A stretch of DNA of 64,000 nucleotides from contig NZ_JAQJZJ010000001.1 in assembly GCF_027988105.1 (NCBI RefSeq), positions 558,001 through 622,000 on the forward strand. Reading direction: 5' to 3'. The notes below the pieces were generated by a model. The model ran no database searches and had not been told where the DNA came from. It was given only the letters and a program-made list of their open reading frames with translations. This stretch comes from Pseudomonas aestuarii. GTDB taxonomy: Bacteria; Pseudomonadota; Gammaproteobacteria; Pseudomonadales; Pseudomonadaceae. Made by a program: the position numbers and the translations under genes. This document shows, piece after piece, positions 48,152 to 58,084 of the stretch. Every line of letters starts with the position of its first letter. The first letter of the stretch is position 1.

Positions 48152-48553
48152 TCACTCCCCTTGTTCGGCCAACTGGCGCAGCCGTGCTTGGGCACGGGGG
48201 CCATCGGCGGCGGCCACGAACAGGTGATCGTGGTAATAACCGGCGATCACGTTGCAGCTGATCCCGGCCTCGGCCAGGGCGCTGGCTACCGCTGCGGTGA
48301 GGCCCACCGCGCTGAGCGCCGAATGCACCTCGAGGGTCAGCCACGCGGCCACGTAGTCGAAGCTCAGGCCCAGTTGCTCGGCCTGCTGGCGCGGCAGGAT
48401 CACGGTCAGCCCCTCGCGTTCGTGGAAGCTGCCGAGCGGCTGAAGCCCCTGCAGCTGGGTGCGATCCTGCAGGCAGCAGAACACGTAGTCGCCGGCATTC
48501 AGCACCGGTTGCATGCTGCGTAGCAGGGTAGGGAGCGCGGTCTCGCCGGTCAT
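48152..48553 (-). CDS. ACT-domain protein upstream of argO
   Basis: A 133 aa protein with two ACT-like halves (about residues 20-60 and 68-130; the second has EVHSALSAVGLTAAVA and ISCNVIAGYYHDHLFV). Such small proteins bind amino acids and may act as sensors. It is the first gene of the argO transcription unit, and diverges from argP with 98 bp between. It could sense lysine or arginine for the exporter, but this is inferred from position only. Confidence 0.82.
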   Translation of the reverse strand: MTGETALPTLLRSMQPVLNAGDYVFCCLQDRTQLQGLQPLGSFHEREGLTVILPRQQAEQLGLSFDYVAAWLTLEVHSALSAVGLTAAVASALAEAGISCNVIAGYYHDHLFVAAADGPRAQARLRQLAEQGE

Positions 48554-48616
48554 GGTGAAGTCTCTGGTCAGTGGTTTGGGTGTGGCCAGTCTGTGGGGTT
48601 CGCCTGTATAAGAAAA

Positions 48617-48641
48617 AGCAATATTGCTAATCGCACATTAG
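48617..48641. promoter_or_regulatory. Operator-like repeats between argO operon and argP
   Basis: A 12-bp palindrome AGCAATATTGCT (48617-48628) runs into CTAAT-N5-ATTAG (48627-48641). AT-rich dyads of this kind are usual LysR-type operators, and this lies in the divergent region. It ends at the ribosome-binding site AGGAGAA of argP. Confidence 0.5.
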
Positions 48642-48651
48642 GAGAACTGAT

Positions 48652-49548
48652 TTGTTCGACTACAAGCTGCTGGCGGCCCTGGCGGCGGTGGTGGAGCAGG
48701 CCGGCTTCGAGCGCGCCGCCCAGGTGCTCGGCCTGTCCCAGTCGGCGGTGTCGCAGCGGATCAAGCTGCTCGAGGCACGGGTCGGCCAGCCGGTGCTGGT
48801 GCGCGCGACCCCGCCGACGGCGACCGAGATCGGTCGCCGGCTGCTCAACCACGTGCAGCAGGTGCGCCTGCTCGAGCGCGACCTGCAGGAGCAGGTGCCG
48901 GCGTTGGACGAAGGCGGCTTGCCCGAGCGCCTGCGCCTCGCCCTCAATGCCGACAGCCTGGCGACTTGGTGGGCGCCGGCGCTGGGCGAGTTCTGCGCCG
49001 AGCAGCGGGTCCTGCTGGACCTGGTGGTGGAGGATCAGGAGGTCGGTCTCAAGCGCATGCGCGCCGGCGAGGTGGCCGGTTGCGTCTGCGCCGCCGAACG
49101 TCCGTTGGCCGGCGCCCGCTCGCTGGCGCTGGGCGCCATGCGCTATCGGGCGCTGGCCAGTCCGGCCTTCATCGCCCGGCACTTCCCGGACGGCGTGATG
49201 GCCGCGCAGCTGGCGCGGGTGCCGGCGATCGTGTTCGGCCCGGATGACCAGTTGCAGCATCGCTACCTGGCCGGGTTGGGCGTGGCGGGTGGCTTCGCCC
49301 ATCACCTGTGCCCGTCCTCCGAGGGCTTCGTGCGCTTGATCAGTGCCGGTCTGGGCTGGGGGCTGGTGCCCGAGCTGCAGGTCGAGCCGGCGCTGGCCAG
49401 CGGTGCCCTGCAGGAAATCCTCCCGGGACGGCCGCTGGACGTGCCGCTGTACTGGCACCACTGGCGCAACGGCGGCGAACTGATGGCGACGCTGACCCAC
49501 CACCTGCGGCAGGCGACGAAGGCCTGGCTGGTGACGCCCGCGGTTTAG
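48652..49548 (+). CDS. argP: LysR-type regulator ArgP (IciA)
   Basis: A 298 aa regulator with an N-terminal winged helix ([20 protein letters not shown], then [10 protein letters not shown]) and a C-terminal type 2 periplasmic-binding-fold effector domain. In E. coli ArgP senses arginine and lysine and activates argO; here it is divergent from an ArgO-type gene, which supports the assignment. The start is TTG 48652, with AGGAGAA at 48640-48646; family members begin MFDY/MLDY. Its stop overlaps the convergent chemoreceptor gene by four bases. Confidence 0.9.
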   Translation: MFDYKLLAALAAVVEQAGFERAAQVLGLSQSAVSQRIKLLEARVGQPVLVRATPPTATEIGRRLLNHVQQVRLLERDLQEQVPALDEGGLPERLRLALNADSLATWWAPALGEFCAEQRVLLDLVVEDQEVGLKRMRAGEVAGCVCAAERPLAGARSLALGAMRYRALASPAFIARHFPDGVMAAQLARVPAIVFGPDDQLQHRYLAGLGVAGGFAHHLCPSSEGFVRLISAGLGWGLVPELQVEPALASGALQEILPGRPLDVPLYWHHWRNGGELMATLTHHLRQATKAWLVTPAV

Positions 49549-51503
49549 AGCTGGAAGTGCGCCACCAGTTGCTGCTGGCTGCCGGCGACTTTCTCCAGGT
49601 GCTCGCCGCAGTCGCGGGTATGGGCTGCGGTCTGGCGGTTTTCCCCGGTCATCTGGTGCAGGCGATGCATGTGCTGATTGACCTCCTGGGTGGTCGCCGC
49701 CTGCTGCTCGGCGGCCGCGGCGATCTGAAAGGCCAGGGCATGCACGCCCTGCAGCGAGTCGTCGAGGTGAGCGAGCGAGCCGAGCACGGCCTGGGTCTGC
49801 TCCTCCAGGGCGCGGGCCTGGGTGGTCGAGTCCTGCATGCAGCCCTGCGCCTCGTTGGACGAGGCACCGATGCTGGCGATGGTCTGCTCGATTTCTTCGG
49901 TGGCGGTACGGGTGCGCAGGGCCAGGCTGCGCACCTCGTCGGCGACCACGGCAAAGCCGCGACCCTGTTCGCCGGCACGGGCTGCCTCGATGGCGGCATT
50001 GAGGGCGAGCAGGTTGGTCTGCTCGGCGATGCCGCGAATCACCGCCAGCACCGAACCGACCTGCTGGCTGCTGGCGGCCAGGGTGTGCACCACGCCGTCG
50101 GCCTGGCGCAGGCCGGCGAGCAGCTGGTCCTGACGGCCGATCATGCGCTGCAGGGTGACCTGCATGGCGGTGAAGGCCTCGCGCGCCGCGGCGCTGCCAT
50201 CGGCGCTCTGGCTGGCATTGGCGGCGATCTCCTGCACGGTGGCGGCCATCTGGTCGACCGCACTGACCACCATCTCCAGCGCTTCCTGCTGCTGGTCGAG
50301 GCGGCTGCTGGTCTGGCCGGCGGCGCCGAGGATATCGCCACTGGCATCGCCGACCGCCTGGCTGGCGTGGCGCAGCTGTTCGATCACCGTGCGCCAGGCC
50401 CCGGCCATTTCATGCAGGGCCTGCATCAGGCCACTGTGACCGGGCGCCTGCGCGGGCAGGCGCAGCTCGCCCGCGGCCAGACGGCGGGCCAGGGCCGCCA
50501 TGCTGCTCGGCTCGCCGCCCAGGGGGCGCATCACGCTCCGGCTGACCAGCCAGGTCGCCAGGGCTACCGCGCCAATGGTCAGCAGACCGAGCACCAGCAT
50601 CTGCCACATCAGTTGGCGCACCGCGGCAAAAGCCTGTGACTGGTCCATCTCGGCGATCAATGCCCAGTGCTGGTCGCCAAATTCGAGCGGTACGAACGCC
50701 TTGAAGGCCGCCTGGCCATTTAGGCCTGGTTCGGCCAGGCGCCCCTGCTGGCCCTGCAGGGCCTGGGTGATTGCCGTGCCGGCGAGCGCCGTGCCCGGCT
50801 GCTCGTCGCGGCTGACCCGTTGTTCGGCGAAGCGTGCCGAGTCGGAGCGCAGCAGGCCGTCGGCCCCGACCAGGTAGGTCTCTCCGGCTTCGCCGAGGCC
50901 CTGGCGGGTCTGCATCACCTGATTGAGCGGGGCGATTGGCAGCTCCAGCATCAGCAGGGCCAGTAGCTCACCGTCGGCGATGATCGGCGCGGCCAGGAAC
51001 TGGCTGGGTTCGCCGCTCTGCGGGTTGATCACCAGGTCGCCGATCTGTATCTGCTGACTGCTCAGGGCGGCCTTGGCCAGCCGGGCCATGGGCAGGTCGC
51101 GCCATGCGCCGTCGTTGAGGTTCTGCTGATAGTCGGTGCCGCGCTGCACGCTGAAGATCACGCCGGCGTCGCTGTCGATCAGCTTCAGCTCACTGAAACC
51201 GAAGGTCTTGATGAAGTTCTCGAAGATCGGCCGGTCGTAGTTGGCCGCGCTGACCAGTGCCGCATCGTTCAGGCCTTGATAACTGGTGGCCAGGTTGCTG
51301 GCCAGGGTGCTGAGCTGGTTGTGCCGTGACTGCCAGTTGTCCAGCAATTGCCGCTGTTTGATATTCGCGACAGCCTCCAGGGCGTTGAGGGTCTGTTCCT
51401 GCAGCGCCTGGCTGGCCTGGTGGTAGGCGGTAAAAGCCATGGCGAGCACCGGGATCAGGCCAATTGCCAGGTAGCTGAGGGCGAGTCTGAGGCGTAATGG
51501 CAT
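49545..51503 (-). CDS. Methyl-accepting chemotaxis protein (dCache-type sensor)
   Basis: A 652 aa receptor. Helix 1 is at about residues 8-28, a large periplasmic domain of about 270 residues (dCache-like; [24 protein letters not shown] and [18 protein letters not shown]) precedes helix 2 (about 315-335), then HAMP and a signalling domain with [19 protein letters not shown] and [13 protein letters not shown] use ATG 51503; the open frame extends 166 codons upstream through low-complexity sequence that is not part of it. The ligand is unknown. Confidence 0.92.
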   Translation of the reverse strand: MPLRLRLALSYLAIGLIPVLAMAFTAYHQASQALQEQTLNALEAVANIKQRQLLDNWQSRHNQLSTLASNLATSYQGLNDAALVSAANYDRPIFENFIKTFGFSELKLIDSDAGVIFSVQRGTDYQQNLNDGAWRDLPMARLAKAALSSQQIQIGDLVINPQSGEPSQFLAAPIIADGELLALLMLELPIAPLNQVMQTRQGLGEAGETYLVGADGLLRSDSARFAEQRVSRDEQPGTALAGTAITQALQGQQGRLAEPGLNGQAAFKAFVPLEFGDQHWALIAEMDQSQAFAAVRQLMWQMLVLGLLTIGAVALATWLVSRSVMRPLGGEPSSMAALARRLAAGELRLPAQAPGHSGLMQALHEMAGAWRTVIEQLRHASQAVGDASGDILGAAGQTSSRLDQQQEALEMVVSAVDQMAATVQEIAANASQSADGSAAAREAFTAMQVTLQRMIGRQDQLLAGLRQADGVVHTLAASSQQVGSVLAVIRGIAEQTNLLALNAAIEAARAGEQGRGFAVVADEVRSLALRTRTATEEIEQTIASIGASSNEAQGCMQDSTTQARALEEQTQAVLGSLAHLDDSLQGVHALAFQIAAAAEQQAATTQEVNQHMHRLHQMTGENRQTAAHTRDCGEHLEKVAGSQQQLVAHFQL

Positions 51504-51790
51504 GTCGGGGGCTCCGCGGGTAGAAGGGTTACACAGTGAAAGGGCTGTTGAATATTCTGCAAGATTCGTGCGAATTACTTGACGGGTGTAAGAAATAAGC
51601 AGCGGCACACTCGTGCAGCCGCCATCCTGCCTGGCTGCGCAGGGGCGAGAGGCGCACCGCGTCGACGGAACAGAAGGGCGGGGGGGGGGTGGCTCAGGGC
51701 GGGGTGCACGCGCTTTGCACCGATGCGGTGCTTGACGCTGGCGGACGGCGGATTGCGCTCCGGCTGGGCGCAATCCACCCAGCCGGGCAT
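51504..51790. other. Intergenic region with G10 tract and inverted repeat
   Basis: This gap holds no gene. It contains ten consecutive G (51680-51689) and a 9-bp inverted repeat GGATTGCGC (51750-51758) / GCGCAATCC (51768-51776), and should carry the chemoreceptor promoter near 51520-51590. Confidence 0.5.
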
Positions 51791-52849
51791 TCAGGCAATG
51801 ATGATCTTGCCTGAGCCGGGCAGTTGCTCCACGCAGCGTTCGCCGAACAATCGGGAGGGGGTGAAGTAGCCGCCGGGGCCGCTGTAGGCCAGGAGGTGAC
51901 CGACTGCCAGTAGCGCGCCATGCACGGTCACCTGATAGCCGTTGGCCGTTTCCAGGTGGGCGGTTTTCATCTGGCCGGCGGCGTTGCGTACTTCGCCCCA
52001 CAGCCAGGTGCGCTGCTGTTCGCGGCTGGCCTGATCGGGGCCCGAAACGCGCCTGTCGACCAGGCGCTTGAGCCAGTGCTGGACGCCATCCAGGCCGAGC
52101 AGTGGGCGCAGCGGGTCGACCAGGCGCATGCCGATGGCCAGGGCGGTCGGGGCAGACAGATAGACCTCGATGTTGTCGATGCCGGTCGAATAATAGGCCG
52201 TCGCCACGTCGCCCCAGGGAATGCTGACTGCGGATTTTTCGCCGCGGCCGAAGTCGATCTGGCGGCGCCTATAGCCCAGCGGCACATCGGTGATGATGCC
52301 CGCGCGGCGTACCTTGCCGCCCAACTTGAAGCCTTCCACCAGGGTCTTGGCAGTGCCCGGCGATAGCCCGCTGGCCGTGTCGAAACCCAGTGCCAGGTGG
52401 CTGGCATCGGGCAGCGCCTGGTGCAGGCAGGCCGCCAGGCAATCACTGGGGATGACGTCGAAGCCAACGCCGGGGCAGACCACCAGGCCGGCCTCCCGGG
52501 CTTGCCGGTCACGGCCGTGAGCCGCTTCGAACACGCCGATCTCGCCGGTGATATCGACATAATGGGTCGCGCTGGCCAGGCAGGCATCGAGCATCGGCGC
52601 GCTGGTGGCGGAAAAAGGGCCGGCGCAGTGGACGACCAGCGCTACATCGGCCAGTGCCTCGCGCGCACGCTCGGGCTGGGCAATGTCGAAAATCCGGCAT
52701 TCCAGGCCGAGCAGGCTGCCCAGGGCATGCACCGCCGCCGGGTTGCGACCGGCCAGAATAGGCGTCAGGCCCTGGCGCTGCGCTTCGGCGGCCAGCAGGT
52801 GGCCGGTGTAACCGTTGGCGCCGTAGATCATCCAGTTGCTCGTGGTCAT
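51791..52849 (-). CDS. Saccharopine dehydrogenase-like NAD(P)-dependent oxidoreductase
   Basis: A 352 aa protein with an N-terminal Rossmann motif ([14 protein letters not shown]) and the region [20 protein letters not shown], typical of trans-acting enoyl reductases and saccharopine dehydrogenase-like proteins. Its substrate is unknown; lipid or polyketide-like enoyl groups are known for relatives. I use ATG 52849, because the longer frame lacks family sequence. It diverges from the epimerase gene. Confidence 0.82.
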   Translation of the reverse strand: MTTSNWMIYGANGYTGHLLAAEAQRQGLTPILAGRNPAAVHALGSLLGLECRIFDIAQPERAREALADVALVVHCAGPFSATSAPMLDACLASATHYVDITGEIGVFEAAHGRDRQAREAGLVVCPGVGFDVIPSDCLAACLHQALPDASHLALGFDTASGLSPGTAKTLVEGFKLGGKVRRAGIITDVPLGYRRRQIDFGRGEKSAVSIPWGDVATAYYSTGIDNIEVYLSAPTALAIGMRLVDPLRPLLGLDGVQHWLKRLVDRRVSGPDQASREQQRTWLWGEVRNAAGQMKTAHLETANGYQVTVHGALLAVGHLLAYSGPGGYFTPSRLFGERCVEQLPGSGKIIIA

Positions 52850-53028
52850 GCCTGACTCCTGTGGGGGGGATGCGCTGAATAACAGCGTAGTAGCTATATG
52901 CCGGCTGTCGTGTATCCCGGTGGCGGCCGCCTGGTTCGCTCGGTCGCTGTTCTGGCGAGTTGCGACACGGCGGGCCGGCGTCGGCACTGCTAGAGTGCGC
53001 AGACGGTCAAGTACGGCGGGGAGTGGCG

Positions 53029-54021
53029 ATGAAGATTCTGGTTACCGGTGCGAGTGGCTTTATCGGCGGTCGCTTCGCCCGCTTCGCCTTGGAACAGGGC
53101 TTGAGTGTGCGGGTCAATGGCCGCCGCGCAGAAGGGGTGGCGCACCTGGTCGAACGCGGCGCCGAGTTCATCCAGGGCGACTTGTCCGACCCCGAACTGG
53201 TGCAGCGGCTCTGCCAGGACGCCGAGGCGGTGGTGCACTGCGCCGGTGCCGTCGGCGTGTGGGGCAGCTATCAGCACTTCTATCAGGCCAATGTGGTGGT
53301 GACCGAGAACGTGATTGACGGCTGTTTGAAGCAGCGCGTGCGGCGCTTGGTGCACCTGTCCTCGCCGTCGATCTATTTCGATGGCCAGTCGCACGTGGCG
53401 ATCAAGGAAGAGCAGGTGCCCACCCAGTTCTTCGATCATTACGGCAAGACCAAGTACCTGGCCGAACAGCAGGTATTTGGCGCCCAGGCGTTCGGTCTCG
53501 AGGTTCTGGCCTTGCGCCCGCGCTCGGTCACGGGGGCCGGCGATACCAGTCTCTTTCCCAGGTTGATCAATATGCAGCGCAAGGGGCGCCTGTCGATCAT
53601 CGGCGACGGCCTGAACCGGGTCGACTTCACCAGCATGCAGAATCTCAACGATGCCTTGTTCAGCTGCCTGCTGGCTGCCGGACCGGCGCTGGGCAAAGCC
53701 TACAACATCAGCAACGGCGCCCCGGTCCCTTTGTGGGATGCGGTCAATTATGTGTTGCGCCAACTCGAGCTGCCGCCGGTGACCCGGCATCTGCCCTACG
53801 CCCTGGCTTATGGCGCCGCGGCGCTCAACGAAGGGCTGTGCACGCTGCTGCCAGGTCGCCCCGAGCCCACCCTGTTTCGCCTGGGGGTGGCGCTGATGGC
53901 CAAGGATTTCTCACTGGATATCAGTCGTGCCCGCGAATACCTGGACTATGAGCCGCAGGTCAGCCTGTGGACGGCGCTGGATGAGTTCTGCCTGTGGTGG
54001 AGGGCCCAGCATCCCGGCTGA
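53029..54021 (+). CDS. NAD-dependent epimerase/dehydratase (3-beta-HSD-like)
   Basis: A 330 aa extended SDR. Cofactor motif TGASGFIGGRFA is at residues 6-17, and the catalytic Tyr-Lys is in HYGKTKYLAEQ (about residues 140-150). The fold and HSSPSIYFDG-type loop resemble 3-beta-hydroxysteroid dehydrogenase/isomerase-like epimerases. The substrate, a nucleotide sugar or sterol-like lipid, is undecided. The upstream GGGGAGTGGCG fits a ribosome-binding site; a longer frame upstream begins with non-family residues. Confidence 0.85.
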   Translation: MKILVTGASGFIGGRFARFALEQGLSVRVNGRRAEGVAHLVERGAEFIQGDLSDPELVQRLCQDAEAVVHCAGAVGVWGSYQHFYQANVVVTENVIDGCLKQRVRRLVHLSSPSIYFDGQSHVAIKEEQVPTQFFDHYGKTKYLAEQQVFGAQAFGLEVLALRPRSVTGAGDTSLFPRLINMQRKGRLSIIGDGLNRVDFTSMQNLNDALFSCLLAAGPALGKAYNISNGAPVPLWDAVNYVLRQLELPPVTRHLPYALAYGAAALNEGLCTLLPGRPEPTLFRLGVALMAKDFSLDISRAREYLDYEPQVSLWTALDEFCLWWRAQHPG

Positions 54022-54045
54022 AAACGCTCAGCCCAGGCTGAAGGC

Positions 54046-54363
54046 TCAGGCGTAGACCCGCTGGCCGCGGTACATGCGCAGCGAACCGCTCGGCGGTTTG
54101 GCCTGTGGGTCTTCAATCAGCCGTGGATGGCCAGCCTGCAGGCGGGGCGTCGAGCCCTCGGCCGTAGGGGCAAACGGTCGGTCACTGTACTGGGCGAGGA
54201 GCTGACCGAGCTGGCGCGTCTCTGCGCTGGTCGATGTCAGGCAGGCGCTGAGCATGCTGCTGATCGCATCCGGCTGGCTCATGCGGATATCCACTGCCAG
54301 TTCCTCGCGCAGCCTGCGGCGCAAACGCTTCATGCAATCCAACACTTCTCTGTTCAGTTCCAT
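54046..54363 (-). CDS. Small uncharacterised protein
   Basis: A 105 aa protein with a charged N-terminal helix (MELNREVLDCMKRLRRRLREE) and a basic, proline-rich tail. I choose ATG 54363, preceded by GGGGGAAGG; an alternative start upstream (MSDTQP) would add 14 residues. I recognise no family. It is convergent to the epimerase gene and divergent from the coiled-coil membrane protein gene. Confidence 0.6.
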   Translation of the reverse strand: MELNREVLDCMKRLRRRLREELAVDIRMSQPDAISSMLSACLTSTSAETRQLGQLLAQYSDRPFAPTAEGSTPRLQAGHPRLIEDPQAKPPSGSLRMYRGQRVYA

Positions 54364-54691
54364 ATGCCTTCCCCCTGTGCTTGGAGTGGGCTGGGTGTCA
54401 CTCATCCTGAAGGACACGAAGCTCGTTGTGTCAGGTGCAACCGTTCGGGTCGCCGCCGCCATCGCCACCACCCCGACCCCGGGTGCTGCGAGTAGCTCGC
54501 AGATGGTTAAGTGCAAAGCGCATACCAGTTCACATTATGTGGAACTGCGCGCCCTGCAGCCGGTCTCTGAGGCAGTGCCGCGCTCTGCGTCGGTGCGAGT
54601 TGCACTGGCTTGGCGCGCCGCTGAAGCGTCGCGCGCTAACCGGTATACTGGCCGGCATTTCGTGTCCTTAGCGTTTTCTAAAGGTTTACTC
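54364..54691. promoter_or_regulatory. Divergent intergenic region with two palindromes
   Basis: A 328-bp gap with a hairpin CTGCGAG (54486-54492) / CTCGCAG (54496-54502), an 11-bp palindrome CACATTATGTG (54531-54541) that could be an operator, and TATACT (54644-54649), a good -10, 43 bp before the next ATG. No gene is visible. Confidence 0.5.
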
Positions 54692-55549
54692 ATGCGTAAC
54701 GATGCCCACGACGAACTCGATCATGTGCCCAGCCTGACCACCGACCAGCGTGATCGTGATTATTTGGAAACGGGTCACCAGGAGTCCGCCTTGCGCATGC
54801 CAGCGCGCGCCGCTGCACCCAAGGCGGCCGGCACCGGCGCGCTGTGGGCGTTGGTCGGCGCCCTGACGATCGCCCTCGGTGGGCTGGGCTGGTGGAGTTT
54901 CCAGCAGATCAGCCTGATGGAGCAGCAATTGGTGGCCACCCAGGAAAGCTTCGCGCGGATCAGCGAGGAAGCTGCCGGGCGTATCCAGGACATCAACGGC
55001 AAGGTGGTGGCGACCGAGTCCACGGTCACCAGCGGCAGTGAAGCGCTCAAGCTGCAAGTCAAACAGCTGGAAAGCAAGCTGGCCGAACTGAACAAGCAGC
55101 AGCAGGGCGTGGCCGGTCAGCAGAGTGGCCAGGACAAGCGCATCGAGCAGTTGGCCGCCGAGTTGAAGACTCAGCAGGGCGCGACCAGCCAGTTCGATGG
55201 CAGCCTGAAGAGCCTGAGTAGCGAGCAGGCCGCGCTGAAAAAAGCTCAGGCGTCGTTGCAAACCGAGCAGGCGGCCCTGAAAACCGCGCAAGCCGGGTCG
55301 GCCAAGCTCGACGGTCAACTGCAAGGCCTGAGTGACGAGGTCGCGGCGCTGAAAAAGATCGGCAATCCGAATCAGGCCATCGGCCGTCTGGAGCAGGATC
55401 TGCTGGTGTTGCGCAGCGAACTGGACAACCGTCCTGCGGCGAAAAGCAACACCGCCGAGTTCGATGCCTTCCGGGCGCAGATGACCCGCAACATCAGCAC
55501 CCTGCAGAACCAGATCCAGAACCTGCAGCAGCAAATCGACGCGCGCTGA
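54692..55549 (+). CDS. Single-pass membrane protein with long coiled coil
   Basis: A 285 aa protein: a charged N-terminal part of about 45 residues, one membrane helix (ALWALVGALTIALGGLGWW, about residues 50-70), and a periplasmic or cytoplasmic coiled coil of about 200 residues, with imperfect repeats around LKKAQASLQTEQAALKTAQ. The start ATG 54692 follows AAAGGT; the longer frame upstream is not conserved-looking. No catalytic motif is visible. Proteins of this shape often organise the envelope or a cell-division complex, but I cannot assign it. Confidence 0.7.
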   Translation: MRNDAHDELDHVPSLTTDQRDRDYLETGHQESALRMPARAAAPKAAGTGALWALVGALTIALGGLGWWSFQQISLMEQQLVATQESFARISEEAAGRIQDINGKVVATESTVTSGSEALKLQVKQLESKLAELNKQQQGVAGQQSGQDKRIEQLAAELKTQQGATSQFDGSLKSLSSEQAALKKAQASLQTEQAALKTAQAGSAKLDGQLQGLSDEVAALKKIGNPNQAIGRLEQDLLVLRSELDNRPAAKSNTAEFDAFRAQMTRNISTLQNQIQNLQQQIDAR

Positions 55550-55611
55550 CCGGCACGCTCAATACCGCCCATGCGCCCACACCAACCATGCTCGCCGGTC
55601 GGTTCGGGCGT

Positions 55612-56565
55612 TCAGGGCGCCTGACGCATGCGCCGGCGGAATGCCCCCGGGGTTTCGCCGCAGAGTTGCTTGAAGCGTTTGGCGAAGCTCGCCCGATCGG
55701 CATAACCGACCTGTTCGGCCACCTGCTCCAGCGAGCGCGCGGGCTGGCGCAGGGCGTTCTGTGCGGCGCCGATGCGCAGGCGCTGCAGGTAGTCGTTGGG
55801 CGTCAGTCCGGTACTCGTCTTGAACCGGCGCAACAAGGTGCGCGGCGAGCAATTGGCCCGTTCAGCCAGGCGTTTGAGGTCGATCGGCTCGGCGTGATGA
55901 CGCTGCATCCAGTCCAGTAGCGGGGCCAGTGGGCTATCGGCGCCGCTGCTGGCCGGCAGCAGCGGGGCAAACCGCGACTGCTGGCCGCGCTGGGTGTCGA
56001 ACACCAGCGCGTTGGCGACTTGTTGCGCGAGCCACTCACCGGCATACCGGGTGATCAGGTACAGGCACAGGTCCAGTCCGGCATGGGCGCCGCCTGAGCT
56101 GTGCAGGTTACCGTCGTGGCAGAGCAGTGCGTCGATTTCCAGGTGTACCAGCGGGAAGCGCTGGCGGAACTGGCTGGCCAATGCCCAGTGGGTGGTGGCC
56201 CGACGGCCATCGAGCAGGCCGGCGGCGCCGAGCAGGAAGGCGCTGCTGCACAGGCTGGCGATTGCCTGGCTGCTCGGGCGTTGCGCCAGCCAGGGCAGCA
56301 AGGCGGCATTGGCGGCAAGACTCAGGTCGATGGCGCTGCCGGTGGCTGGCAGCATCAGCAGATCGGCCCGTTCGGCCAGCGCCAAGCCGCCGTCGACCTG
56401 GATCCGCGCGAAGTCGAGGTCGACCGGCTGGGCATCCAGGCTGAAGCGCTGCAGCTTGAACAGGGGCGCCTCGGCCAGGCGGTTGGCCAGGGCGAAGGCA
56501 TCACAGGCCATGCTCAGGCTGGAGCAGACGGTTTGCGGACAGACATAGAGTGCGAGGGTGAGCAT
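55612..56565 (-). CDS. GlxA family (AraC-type) transcriptional regulator
   Basis: A 317 aa regulator. The N-terminal DJ-1/PfpI-like domain (about residues 1-190; LLMLPATGSAI, LCSSAFLLGAAGLLDGRRATTHW) is inactive as an amidase in known relatives. The C-terminal AraC domain (about 215-315) has two helix-turn-helix units (LAERANCSPRTLLRRFK and VAEQVGYADRASFAKRFK). It diverges from a small SnoaL-like gene, a likely target. The effector is unknown. Confidence 0.88.
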   Translation of the reverse strand: MLTLALYVCPQTVCSSLSMACDAFALANRLAEAPLFKLQRFSLDAQPVDLDFARIQVDGGLALAERADLLMLPATGSAIDLSLAANAALLPWLAQRPSSQAIASLCSSAFLLGAAGLLDGRRATTHWALASQFRQRFPLVHLEIDALLCHDGNLHSSGGAHAGLDLCLYLITRYAGEWLAQQVANALVFDTQRGQQSRFAPLLPASSGADSPLAPLLDWMQRHHAEPIDLKRLAERANCSPRTLLRRFKTSTGLTPNDYLQRLRIGAAQNALRQPARSLEQVAEQVGYADRASFAKRFKQLCGETPGAFRRRMRQAP

Positions 56566-56684
56566 GGCGAGTGACTCATTGCTGGTTTGTGGCGATTATT
56601 GACACAAGGTTGGCGTGCGCGCCAATCGCCAGCGGCCCCTTCGCCGGCAATACTGAGGGCACCCTTACCCTTGGAGCCGTTCCC

Positions 56685-57155
56685 ATGACTCACCCCAACG
56701 CCGAACTCATCAGCCGTTTCTACCAGGCTTTCCAGCGGCGTGACGCCGAGACCATGGCGACGTGCTATGCCGAGGATGTGCACTTCAGCGACCCGGTGTT
56801 CGAGGATTTGCGTGGCAGCGAAGCGGCGGATATGTGGCGAATGTTGACGGCGCGGGCGCAAAATTTCTCGCTGACCTTCGACAATGTCCAGGCCGACGAG
56901 CGGCAGGGCAGCGCGCAGTGGGTGGCGACCTATCTGTTCAGCCAGACCGGCAATACGGTGGTCAACCGGATCGAGGCCCATTTCGTCTTTCGTGACGGCA
57001 AGATCGTCGAGCACCACGACCATTTCGACCTGTGGCGGTGGGCGCGTCAGGCCTTGGGTATGAAGGGGCTGTTGCTGGGCTGGGCGCCGCCGGTGCAGCA
57101 CGCCATTCGTCGTCAGGCGGCCAAGGGCCTGGCGCAGTTCAGGGCCTCTCGCTAA
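56685..57155 (+). CDS. NTF2/SnoaL-like protein
   Basis: A 156 aa protein with the cone-shaped NTF2-like fold: SRFYQAFQRRDAETM at the start, then YAEDVHFSDPVFEDL, and a C-terminal strand IVEHHDHFDLW. Such proteins can be isomerases, dehydratases or simple binding proteins; no active-site pattern decides. It is divergent from the GlxA-type regulator (119 bp). ATG 56685 follows TTGGAGC; an upstream extension is not conserved-looking. Confidence 0.8.
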   Translation: MTHPNAELISRFYQAFQRRDAETMATCYAEDVHFSDPVFEDLRGSEAADMWRMLTARAQNFSLTFDNVQADERQGSAQWVATYLFSQTGNTVVNRIEAHFVFRDGKIVEHHDHFDLWRWARQALGMKGLLLGWAPPVQHAIRRQAAKGLAQFRASR

Positions 57156-57349
57156 GCCTTGATGCAGGGCTTTTAGCCGCAATAGCGAAGCTAATGGTAG
57201 GCTTTCCGGTCTGAGCCATCAGCGACGTCAGGCGCAAGTTGTAAACCTGGACGATTCGTTGCATCACAGACCGTTGCTGAACGCGCACTCACCGAGTGCC
57301 GTGGTTCTCCAGCCGCCAGACAAGAGCCCGCGCGCCAGGAAGCCTGATC

Positions 57350-58060
57350 ATGAGTGTAATAGTGCTGTGCGCAAGCAAAGCCAAGGCTTGGACGGCGCAT
57401 GCCGTCACCTCCAGTGGGGTGATTCTGGCCTTGCTGGCCTTGCTGGCTTTACTTGAGGGGCGGCCGCAGGCCTGTCTGCTCTGGCTGGGATTGGCCTTGC
57501 TGGTCGATGGTCTGGACGGCACCCTGGCCCGCAAATTCGACGTCAAGGGGGTATTGCCGCACTTCGATGGGGCGACCCTGGACCTGGTGATCGACTACCT
57601 CACCTATGTGTTCATCCCGGCGATCTTCGTCTACCGCTTCATCCCCCTGCCCGAATACACCCTGCTGCCTGCGCTCGGACTGATCCTGCTGTCGTCGCTG
57701 TTCTGCTTCTGCAACCTCGGCATGAAGAGCCAGGACAACTACTTCGTCGGCTTCCCGGCGGCCTGGAACGTGGTGGTCGTCTACCTCTACCTGCTGGACT
57801 TCGACCCCTGGCTAAGCCTCGCCACCATCGTGCTGTTGGCGGGCCTGACCCTGACCACGATGAAATTTCTCCACCCGTTTCGGGTCAAGCAGTTCATGCC
57901 ACTGAACATCGCCATGACCCTGGTGTGGATGTCGGCCTGTGCCTGGCTGATTGTGCAGTACCCCCTCAACCAGACCTGGCTGCTGGCGGTCTGGGGGCTG
58001 GCCTCGGTCTATTTCGTCGCGATCTGCCTGTGGCGTACGGCCCGTGAATGGTTCGCCTGA
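57350..58060 (+). CDS. pcs: Phosphatidylcholine synthase
   Basis: A 236 aa membrane enzyme that condenses choline with CDP-diacylglycerol to make phosphatidylcholine. The CDP-alcohol phosphotransferase motif is visible as DGLDGTLAR, then FDGATLDLVIDY with the catalytic Asp residues. About eight hydrophobic segments follow. Length and sequence type match Pcs of P. aeruginosa. ATG 57350 fits; the longer frame starts with non-family residues. Confidence 0.92.
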   Translation: MSVIVLCASKAKAWTAHAVTSSGVILALLALLALLEGRPQACLLWLGLALLVDGLDGTLARKFDVKGVLPHFDGATLDLVIDYLTYVFIPAIFVYRFIPLPEYTLLPALGLILLSSLFCFCNLGMKSQDNYFVGFPAAWNVVVVYLYLLDFDPWLSLATIVLLAGLTLTTMKFLHPFRVKQFMPLNIAMTLVWMSACAWLIVQYPLNQTWLLAVWGLASVYFVAICLWRTAREWFA

Positions 58061-58084
58061 CCCGGTTCGCGGACGGTGCCGGCG

